Assembly (NCBI RefSeq): GCF_001039355.2
Contig: NW_019775383.1
Coordinates: forward strand, 362,692-426,691
Length of the DNA: 64,000 nt
Reading direction: 5' to 3'
From: Lingula anatina
Lineage: Eukaryota > Brachiopoda > Lingulata > Lingulida > Lingulidae
A program made the position numbers and the translations under genes. Below the pieces are notes generated by a model. It saw nothing but the letters and a program-made list of their open reading frames with translations. It searched no databases and was not told the origin of the DNA. Shown piece after piece: positions 9,797 to 20,100 of this stretch (positions are counted from its first letter, which is position 1; each line of letters begins with the position of its first letter).

Positions 9797-10094
9797 AGCA
9801 CAAGATGACAGTTCATATATAATTGAATCTACTTGCTGTGTCGCTATGATGATGTGTACCAAGAATTGCCACTAACTCTGTCGTTTGAAGGGAACTTTTA
9901 TTAAAGACTTATTTTTTAAAAATCGGTTTACACGTTATAGTTTTATACAATTATGGATTGTTTTGAAACTCATCCTTTTAAACCGATCTTAGTTATAATT
10001 ATTAACTCTTTTATGTTCATTAAATAAGTAATTTGTATTTGCAGCTTTAAATTTGTAAGGTCCGTTTAGATTTTAATGGAATACGCCACATAGG

Positions 10095-10100
10095 AATAAA
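10095..10100 (+). terminator. Polyadenylation signal candidate AATAAA
   Basis: First AATAAA after the CUB/EGF stop codon, about 300 bases downstream. Confidence 0.5.
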
Positions 10101-10159
10101 TGATGTTAATCATTATTACGATTTTGATAAAATGACATTAGAAAGTTAATCTTTGGTCA

Positions 10160-10165
10160 AATAAA
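10160..10165 (+). terminator. Polyadenylation signal candidate AATAAA
   Basis: Second AATAAA. It abuts the left end of the MITE at 10166, so cleavage would fall inside the MITE. Confidence 0.45.
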
Positions 10166-10415
10166 GGCTGCGTTCACTTGAAAAATCTATTTTCTTAAAA
10201 TCTAAAAAATCTATTTGCGGTATGTTGTGATCACGGTCTGTGCCCTGAATACCCCACGGCGTAATTACGGGCAGCGCGAGCCAGTTACTTCCAAAGCTGT
10301 AATTAATTCTTGGCGCTGCCAGTAATTACGCCGCGGGGTATTCAGGGTACAGACCGTGATCACAAGATACCACAAATAGATTTTTAGAAAATAGATTTTT
10401 CATGTGAACGCAGCC
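10166..10415. mobile_element. MITE with GGCTGCGTTCAC ends, 250 bp
   Basis: Arms of roughly 100 bp (GGCTGCGTTCAC, AAAAATCTATTTTCT, TTGTGATCACGGTCTGT, CCTGAATACCCC, GCGTAATTAC) are inverted almost completely at the right end. AAA flanks both sides; a longer target duplication is not visible. It sits between the 3' ends of the two convergent genes. Confidence 0.85.
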
Positions 10416-10437
10416 AAAGACTGAATTACTGACTGCA

Positions 10438-10438
10438 T

Positions 10439-10472
<34 letters not shown>

Positions 10473-10473
10473 A
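10438..10473. repeat. (GA)n microsatellite
   Basis: GA dinucleotide run with one interruption. Confidence 0.9.
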
Positions 10474-10505
10474 ACTGAATCAAACAAAGTTGAACATTTC
10501 CAATC

Positions 10506-10511
10506 TTTATT
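10506..10511 (-). terminator. Polyadenylation signal candidate for TMCC
   Basis: TTTATT on the plus strand is AATAAA on the minus strand. It is the last such signal before the convergent gene's MITE and would give a 3' UTR of about 3.5 kb. Nearer signals could be used instead. Confidence 0.4.
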
Positions 10512-11063
10512 TCAACTTGGCATTCAATAATTCTATTGAGTTGTCCACGTAAAACTGTATAATATCAGACATTATTATGTCTTCTTTAAAAACAAATAAA
10601 ATCAATAATCACATTGGCCAAGTTTTACATTCCCAACCTATCACATACATGGTGAATTACCACTGGAGCTAAAATCAAGTGAACTTTCAACTCTTGGCAG
10701 CTGAACAAGCATTAAGTTAGTTTTTCTTATATCGGTGCATGACATACAGCAAACTGTACTTGCTAATACCACGGAAGTCGGGGTTTCCATTGTCAGATAG
10801 TGTTTTTTGTCCTTCTTATCATTATAACAATGTTTACACCTCTGTTTTAGTGGCCGTCAAGGGGGGGGGGGCGTCGTCCAAGGCGGCGTCCAAGTGACAA
10901 TCGTCACAACCCAGCACAATAGTTTAGCACAACTAACCAAAATAATCATTAAGTCTACACCACCATTCTCACCTAACACAATGACGTTGACGCAGCAGTG
11001 GGCACAACCAGCACGATAACGTTTGACGCATCTGACACAATTATTGTGAACCATACCACACCC

Positions 11064-11228
11064 AGGGGCGTAACCAGGCATACGCCAGGATGCACTGTGC
11101 GTACAATTTTTTGAGCCAACCATGATATTATTCTACATAAATTCAGTGTATTTTTCACGGAATATAATCGTACCTGGGAATTTTCAAAATCTGTGCGTAC
11201 AATTTTAAATGGTCTGGTTATGCCCCTG
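11064..11228. mobile_element. MITE with CAGGGGCGTAACCAG ends, CCACACC duplication
   Basis: The left end CAGGGGCGTAACCAG pairs with the right end CTGGTTATGCCCCTG. A 7-bp direct repeat CCACACC (11057-11063 and 11229-11235) abuts both ends. GTGCGTACAATTTT occurs twice inside. Lies in the putative TMCC 3' UTR. Confidence 0.85.
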
Positions 11229-13619
11229 CCACACCTGTCTGAGCACTGAAAGCTACAGCTGCCAAAGCATAGTCATTAGCTACTGCAAATGTGCTGCTTC
11301 AAGAATAACAATACATTCTTCAGTTCTTCACTAGAAGACTAAAAGGCAAGACAATTATTGTGTGCACATGTACTTACAAACATTTTTGAACATTACAGGA
11401 ATTATGGACAGGAAACAAAACTCACTACTATGTTTGACCATGAACCATTGGTCCAGTTTTTTTTAACACCCCCCCCTCCCCTCTTAATTATGCTACAATA
11501 TCAGATATCTTGAAACAATATCTTCCTAGAGACTATTGCCCTCTGGTGTCTGTTATTAACATCATTAACAAAGTTCACTTGAAAACCAGTGAGAAAAAAA
11601 TTAGCCAACCAGATTTCTGAACCTGAAATCAAATCAACATATCCACTTTTCTCTAGGAAACAAGAAAAAGTTAAGAGTACATTCTTAGGAAGTGTGAAAA
11701 AAAAAAAAAAAAAAAGGTTTCACTAGGGGGCAGTAGTATCAAATCAGGGAACAATATAAAACGTCTTGTTTTCTTACATATTAAGTACATCATTCTGATA
11801 GAAGTTTTCTACTAAAATATCCATGTATTTAACTAATCTGCAAGAGTGGTGAGTAAGAGACACAAAATGACTGCAAAAGTACACTGCTGAGCCATAATGC
11901 TTGGCTATTGTCACACTGAACAAGTATTTGCATTCACTTTCAGTATTCTATATGCAGTACATTTTACTTTGCTACACCTATGCAAACAGACATTTTCTGA
12001 AGGGACAAGATCAAATTATGAAGCGAATTGCACTTTCTTCTAGTGGTACTGTTACAAAAATGAAGAGAACATATCCTTTCCCCATATCACATTTCACTTG
12101 ACAGTGCCAAAATTTTACCAATGACTATATAGTCTTTCTGATTTAGTTCAACATATACAATTTTGGACACCTTTTTTTGTTCAAGGGCAAAATATACACC
12201 CTTTCTTCAGGATAAAATGCACCCATGTGATAATATTGCTTGTGGTGGATTAACAGTTCTGATAGTGTTACATGCCATTGTAAGATGAGCTAAGAAACAG
12301 CTCCAATTGTGTTAGACTGGATTTCCTTGGGTAGATAGTTATCATAGTGTTGGGTGTGACAACATGGGGTAAAATAACCTCCGATTTTGTTCACAGTTTT
12401 TGAATAAGGTATGCTGGACAGCAAATCTGATTGATTGGGTGTTATTGTGTTGGGTGTGATTGTGTTGAGTAAGCCAAGCAGTTCCGATTGCATTAGGTGT
12501 GATTGCATTGAGCAATTCTTTCTGATTGAGCATGGGTTTAATATATTGACTGAGACAGTTGCACTCATCAACAGAATTATCTTTTCATCTTTCATCCTGT
12601 TTTTTTTAAAGTACCCCCAAGGTGGAATTGTTCTACTTCAATACATGGTACATTTTGCACCATTCTGTAAACAAATTAACAATGATTTTCAATTTCTTTG
12701 TCCGTTTCATAAAACCTGCATTTTTTTGCACAATATACCAAAACCAAAATTTAGTCATATTCAATTTCTATTTTAAAGTCATATTTGATGAAATAATTCC
12801 CATATTTTTTTCTAGTAACATAAAGATTTGCAAAATTTTGTGATTGTCTCCGGTAACTTTATACTAATATGCCACTATCTGGATCTGATTTTTAAAAATT
12901 CCAAAACAAAATTATAAATACATAACTACATATATTTCCCCATTAGTCAAAATGACTAAAAATTTGAAATATAAATTATACTATAATTTTAAAAAGATGT
13001 CTGGCAAACAAATACATTGTTCATCAATTTTTTCAATGGATGAAGTCTTAAACGACCCCGAGCTCTCTACGGACTGCTTATTTTCCACACATCTTGTACC
13101 ACACCATTTTTAAATCATGCTTGCTTCTGACATGAACAAGAAGTCTCTTCACGACTGTGGCTCCTTTTTTTCAATGAATGCGGTTTTAAATAAATACATA
13201 CACCTTGAATATACACACCTGTACCTCACCCCATCCAGGTAAAACAAACTCTCAGTGCTACCAGCAAATACAAATCTCTGTACACCTCACTGCCACGTAT
13301 CTCCTGGATACCTTTCACCAACTCAACATGTGTTCTGAAGTCCAGAGTTTGACCTGAAAGCCATTTTCATATCAGCCAAAAAAATTACAATAGATACACC
13401 TAAGATATGAAAAAAATTCTTCAGTTGAAAAGAAAATGGATTACAGAATCTTCCAGTTTCTGTTAAATAAATAAAAGGAAATTAAGACTGATAATGACGT
13501 TGGAAGTTATTCTTTACAGTGATTGAAATCCTATTGGTTTTTTGTTTGAGATCCCATTGCTTCCAAATCAAATTCCATCTGGTTCTTGTGGGGGAAAAAA
13601 CAGTTTCTCAGCTGACATC

Positions 13620-13960
13620 TCCCTCAGTCCACAACTACAATCCCATGCTGGCTCCTCAAGCTAAATCCTGGAGGGTCCTGAACTGAAATGCCAAAGCTGG
13701 CTCTTCTTTAAGAAACGAGAGAGTCCTCAATTGAATTCCCATGCTGAGTACTCAACCCAAACCCCACACTGGCATCTCAAACAAAATCTCATTGAATCCC
13801 AAATCAATCTGAATGCTTTTCAATGTAAAAATGAAGTCAGATATCGGTTCCTCAAATGGAAATCCCGCTGAATTCTCAACCGAAATCCCACGGTGGATCC
13901 TCAACCTAATCTCAGGAGTCTTCAACCAATCTGGATCCTCCTCAATGCCTTATGTATCCT
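13620..13960. repeat. Degenerate minisatellite, unit about 26 bp
   Basis: Blocks such as AATCCCATGCTGGCTCCTCAA recur with many changes (for example at 13640, 13690, 13735, 13765, 13845, 13885). It starts close downstream of the TMCC stop codon, inside the putative 3' UTR. Confidence 0.6.
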
Positions 13961-13986
13961 CACAACCTAACACAGACAATAAACAC

Positions 13987-14113
13987 CTATTTGCCAGACA
14001 GTATATGGGTAAAATATCCTGTGGTATGTGTCCAAGCAGTCACTATGAGAGGCCAGTTATAATAGAGTAAGATACCCAGAGTTATCATCACTACTGTGCT
14101 CAGTAGACGTACC
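13987..14113 (-). CDS. TMCC exon 15, second membrane segment and stop
   Basis: Acceptor CTATTTCAG; enters in phase 2. Encodes [18 protein letters not shown] then NWPLIV and ends HILSGK, TAG at 13989-13987. Fits the second TMCC hydrophobic segment and the family's conserved tryptophan region. Confidence 0.9.
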
Positions 14114-17100
14114 CTGAAATAGAAAATATAGTTGTATTAGCAGACATGGTATTTTTAATTTAAGCATAAAAAGAATGAGAACTTACTTTGTGGTGGAGAA
14201 TGACATGAGTAAGTTGGTAATGAGTACTTAATTTGTGGTCAAGAATGGCATGAGTAAGTTGGTAATGAGTACTTACTTTGTGGTCAAGAATGGCATGAGT
14301 AAGTTGGTAATGAGTACTTACTTTGTGGTGGAGAATGACATGAGTAAGTTGATAATGAGTACTTACTTTGTGGTGGAGAATGGCATGAGTAAGTTGGTAA
14401 TGTGTACTTACTTTGTGGTCAAGAATGGCATGAGTAAGTTGGCAATAGTGGAAACCAGGACTAGAATCACAGCTAAAACTGCCAGAACAACATTGATGAG
14501 TTTCGTGATGAGTGCCCTGGCGTTGGCATTCTCTACCCCTTCCATGGAGATCAACTGTTGCTGTTGCTGCTGCAGCTCCATCTTTGATATCTACAGAAAA
14601 TAACCTCAGAGCTACAATAATATACTCTCAAAACCACTGTTAGGGCACATTCAAAACAAGTTGACCCACAAATCAAATACGGCTAAACCAACTGAAAGCT
14701 TGCAGCACAAACCCCTAATATACACTGAATAGATCCCCTGTTGCGACTATGCTGCAAGCTTTCAATCTTTCGATCTGTTAGTCTGCGGATCAACTTTGGT
14801 TTTGAATGTGGTCTTACAATTAAAACTTGGATTTATTTCGGAAAACCAACAGCTCAAACTCAAAAAATTAAGTTACTTCAGATTTAAATATCATATTGCA
14901 TTTCAAATCATTAAAGCTCTAGGTAATGGCAAAAAAGTTCTCAGAAAGAAAGCTTGAAACCTTATTAGCTGTGGGTATCTGTTTTTTCAATTCCTTGAAA
15001 TATTATAACTTGTTTTTGTTTTTAGTCACCTAAGTGCAGTAGTATCTCTAAGGCATCGCTGGAAGTTTTTTTTTTTTTCTTTAATAATAGAAACAACATC
15101 TGACTTAGGGTTGGAATCAACTTTATATTCAGGCAAGAGACAGTTTTGGGTGATTTGTCATAAAATATTCAACATAAAAACCTTGGAAACATATTAAGGG
15201 ATTTTTCATTAATAATCTCTGGCGTCACACAAACAAAGTTGGGTTTTTGGAATAAGAAACATGCATTTGCAGAATTTTATGGTGTCATTCACTAGGGTTA
15301 GTTATTCATAACAACATCAATCCAACAAAAAAATTAAACCAATTATGTTTGCAGCATTATGTTTCAGCCACTATTGTTTTATCTTAACAACATAAATACA
15401 AACCGAACTTTTTAACTCAATCAACAACAGATAAAAAAAGTATTAGAATGGCAAAGTGCCAATCTCTTGCATTAATTTTTGAAAACAATTTTAAAAAGAT
15501 TTAATGTTAGATATCAAATGACATGAAATATCCAAGTAAATCCAGCACCCTCTATCCCCCCCCCCTAAACACTAAATCTTGGCCCTGATACACTCTACAA
15601 GAAAACTGTCATCATCCCCCCTGCCCCCCCCCCCCACACACACGCACATGCCTTTTTGTCCCTCCAGTCTCACTCAAAGCAATGTAAAAGTAACATCAAC
15701 CACTTCTGATATATACTAACATTATCTTCAATAATGGAAACTTGTTTTAACTCCAATCGGGCCATCTGATATAATGAGAGAAAACAAATCACATGCTGAA
15801 TTCTTAATTGCATATTTGAATCAACAGGCAAGAGGTCATCTTTTGGATAATAAAGTTCTTTATTGGTGAACTGGGCTTAGAAAAAGCCCTGGGATATAAA
15901 AGGTCTATATTCCAGTATGAACAGTCTCTTGCCTGATAAAAAGTAAGATAATTATGTGTAATCTTCCTAACTGATTCATTAGTTGAAGTTAAGCCTTTTT
16001 TGAAGAACCTCATACAGTGTTGCTAATAAGACAGTATTCAACATGATTGATTATACTGTGTAATGTCTAATCAACAATAGAATAACAAATGTAAACAATT
16101 CGAATCTGTCCTAAATATACAAAAATATGTTCCATCATGTCTTCTCCAGCACAATCCCACCTAACACAATTCAATACCTCTCCTAACACAACTGCAATTG
16201 TTCCACCACGTCTCCTCCAGCACAATCCCTCCTAACACAATTCTATATCTCTCCTAACACAATTGTTTCCTGATCTTACCCTTGTCTGACAACTCTCCAG
16301 CATCTCCTGCATGTCTCTGGTTCTCTCCTCTAACTGGTACTCCATTTTTTCTTCCATACTGGAAATTTCCTACAAATACAAAGCTTTTATTTGAAGATAC
16401 TGAACACTGACCCCGACAGTTATGGAAATAAAAGAAAGCACTGCCCTTGGCCAAATATCAGGCCTGCTGCAAATTTGCTGAAATATTGCTGCAAATTAGC
16501 AGCATTAATTTTTATTTTTTTTGCAAACTCCAGCAAACTTGTTGCTGCAAACCTTTCATTTTGCTAATGGCGAGCCTTAATAATGGGAACATTACATGTT
16601 GTGGTACTTTTTTATTTAAGAATATTGAAGATTTTAACATGTGCATTTACACTATTTAACAGTGGCACTGGCATTAAATGAGTCAGGGCAAACATGCCTT
16701 TCTGTTTAAACCAAATAACATTTAAAATATCAATACCTGTGGAAAAAAAATATGTCTTTAAAATTTTAAATACACATTTATATCAGTTCAAAAAATTTAA
16801 GGCAGTGTGCGCTTAGGAATCCATCTGAGTGGAGTGAATGTTACCTGTTTTAAATTTGTTATTTCATGCTGGTGAAGCTCCGACAGGTCATTAATGGCCT
16901 CTTCCAGTCGGTCTTGGCGATATTTGTTCTCTTCTGATAAACTTTTCATCAACTCGTACCTCTCACTCTGCATCGTGTTCTGGAATATCAAAATCACTCT
17001 GAGCTTGATTCCTGATCCAATCATTCTCTTTCACATATTATGACTAAAAGTATAATCTGCCCTGTAAAACCTGTCATGTGCCCATCCAATTTTTTTTTTT

Positions 17101-20100
17101 TTTGAATTCTTGAAATTTTACAACTTTAATTATACTTTTCTTCTCCAATAGGCTGTTTGGATATCTCAAGTTGTGTGATATTAATGTTCTGTAGGTTGAA
17201 TAAGAAGTTACTTAATCCCCTTGAGTTGTTCAAAATGGTATTCACACTGGAGATTAAAATATTAGGATGCATTTAACAGGTAACATTAATACACTTTTTA
17301 GAAATCAACAGAAAGTGCGTAATGCAATATGAGATAACAGCTCACAACGGCTGCATAAATAGGTGGCCTTTTAACCAATACAAGAAAGCACCCACCTTCA
17401 AAGACTCCAGCATCTCATGCAGCCTGTCTTGGGTCTCTCTCATTTCCTGGATGTCCTGCCTCAGCGGCTCCAGGTCCACTGGCTCGGGCGGTGCAATGTC
17501 CAGTTGCCCTGAGCGTTTGGGACTGCTTCCACTCTGGATACCACTTGGTCCCGAACTGCTGGCGATACTGGACGCGTCCTCTTCATCTGACCGGTACTTG
17601 AAACTGACCACATAATGTTAAGATTTAAGTTATATTTTTGTATGGTTAAATACTTCACTTTCTTTTACAAGACTCAAACTTTATGTTGATTTGACATGGC
17701 GAAAGTGAGCTCTTCTTAGGACTAAGTACAGTTTACAATCTTTGTGTGATTTCTTGGTTGATTAGCCTTAACACATGTTATAATTAGCTAGAAAATGAAT
17801 AAATGAACATAAAAACAAGAAACTAGAGAGTTGAATGGCTCAAATGTTTTACAATACCTGCTTGGTAGCGTTCCACTTCCATGATATTCCTTCCCGACCT
17901 CATGGCCACGTACACCTTCTTCTATATTTTCTGTATATAAAAATTAAAAAAAAAAAAACTCAAAATTAAACTAAATCTACTTGAAAAGAACCAGATTTTA
18001 TCCAACAACTAAGTCTAAGATCCCATTCCCAGAGCCAACATCAGTCTACATAGAGCAATCCAACTCTGTGTGGACTCTTGCTGATTGCAATCAGCTAAAC
18101 TAAATGACACGCCTCCTCTAGATTCCAATGTACTTGTATAATCACTGGTTGTCCTCAACTTTACTTTACCCCAGAAGATGGCGCATAAATCTGTTAAACT
18201 GATTGCACTCAGGGAGAGTCCCTGCCTGCACAGTTGGATCGATCTACTTAGATTGATGGTGTCTATGGGAATGGGTCCTTAGCTTCTTACCCAACTGAGC
18301 AGGCTTCAAAATACAAGTCTGGGTTAAAATACTCGTAAAGACATAAAACTTTCGGAGGTTGGAAAAACTACCCACAAACCCTTAATTTTTTCCCCTGCTG
18401 CATATTGGTCAACAAACGTTGAAAAAACTGTATTTTTTTCTAGCCCAACACCATTTCTATAGGTCATTAGCCCATAACTAGTGGTTAACGACATAGCTTG
18501 CTTCAATGTGTTAAGTTTTATTGTTATAAGCAAACAGAAATATGAAACACTGCTAGAAAACATGCAGCCCCCGAGAGGGCCACTTACCCAACTTACTGAG
18601 GGTATCTATGTTGTCAGCACTTCCAAATTTATTTTTTATTAAATGTGCAAACGACCTGGGCTTGGATACAATGGCACTGAAAACAAAATCAAGGCATATC
18701 TTGCAGTGAATCAAGAAAAAACTTGATTAAAACAATGCTGAAGAATTATATCGGATTCAATCTTTGTGAAATTCTGGGTATTGCTTTGGCTATTTCGGTG
18801 AGAACAAAGTACATATTTAATGCTATTTATCTCAACTTAACGCCAGATCATATCCGACTCCCAACTAATAATTAGGTAAAAAAGCACTTACTCTGTAGCA
18901 CCCCGTATGTTGCTGGCGACACCTCTGAAATGGATTAACACAAAATAACATCATATTTTCAAAACAATTTGACAAAGAAAATCATTTTATAGCAATATTA
19001 GCCAGACATAACGGAACTTTGAAAAATAAAACATGGGAGGATTTTTCATGATGTGGACTACCTACCCAGAAAATCCTGTTAGGCCTGTTTTAATGTTGCC
19101 TCCCACATTTCTAAAATGGTAAAAAATTAATCATATTACATTAAAAAAAATCCTTATGGTTACTATCAAAATCTGAAAGATACAAAATATCCTATAGTGT
19201 CGTTTTACATGTTCCATGAACTCTGTAATACTGCACAATACAAGTGTCGTAGAGACCCTGAAGGACAAATTTCCCAACAAAACTCACAGACAACAAGCTT
19301 TTTGTAGTCCTATGCTAAATCTACAAATCTATTAATTTCGGACAAGTTCTCAGTGTCACAGAGTGCTTACTTTATTCCCTGTCCCATATCACGCAGCACT
19401 TCCTTGGCGGGTTTGTGAGCAGACACCCCATAGGTCTCAACGTCTTTAAGTTTCCGTTGGTAACTTTCCAGTTTCTTTTGCAACTGTGCAATACTTTGTG
19501 CTGATTTCTGGTTCTTCTTCTCGAAGACCGTTTTTATTCGCTGAACCTGTTGCTTGTCGGCACCAGAGGCGAGTTTGAGGTATTCATTTACATTCTCTGG
19601 AAACAAATTAAATATCATGTTGATATTATCCCATTTTCCCACAAGCTCTTTCCATGGTTCTAACTTTTTTCACTTTGCGTTTTTTCTTAAACTCTCCAAT
19701 TTTGTCAAACTTCTATGCTGAATTTTTTTAAAATTTCATCCAAATTTTGCACAATCTCTTACTTTCTTTTGCTCCCTGTTCTCCCTTAATTAAGTCTTTA
19801 GTTTTCTGTATCTTATGCTGCAGGTGCTCGCAGGCAGCCTTTGTGCGATGTGGGTCCACGTCACCCGCCGCTGTGTCCGTATCATCCCAGCCAGACTCTG
19901 ATCCTCCATTGGCTGAAGAGACAGTGCTGTCCTGTAAATAAGAATTATAACATTTAATCAAATGAAAATAAATATATCAATAAAAAGATCAACAATCACT
20001 TGTATGATGAAAATCTCACATACATTCTCAGAATCAATCATCATCTTCTTTTTGTTTTCCGTTACAGTATCTTATGGCAAATTTATACGCTATGTTGGAA

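Larger units (their letters stand above)
9797..10165 (+). other. 3' UTR of the CUB/EGF gene
   Basis: AT-rich sequence after the stop codon with two AATAAA signals. The transcript end is inferred. Confidence 0.55.
10490..13986 (-). other. Putative long TMCC 3' UTR
   Basis: No coding signal on either strand between the TMCC stop codon and the convergent gene. Contains a MITE (11064-11228), a G-run at 10861-10871, degenerate repeats near 12290-12540 and a decayed minisatellite just after the stop (13620-13960). Long 3' UTRs are usual for vertebrate TMCC genes; the extent here is inferred. Confidence 0.4.
14591..16279 (-). other. TMCC intron 13
   Basis: Holds a MITE (14643-14813), C-runs near 15559 and 15630, and a repeat of about 72 bp (16135-16265). 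No coding signal. Confidence 0.7.

Noticed and set aside
14235-14603. Plus-strand frame of 122 residues with repeated [12 protein letters not shown]
   Set aside because: Antisense of TMCC exon 14 and its 45-bp minisatellite.
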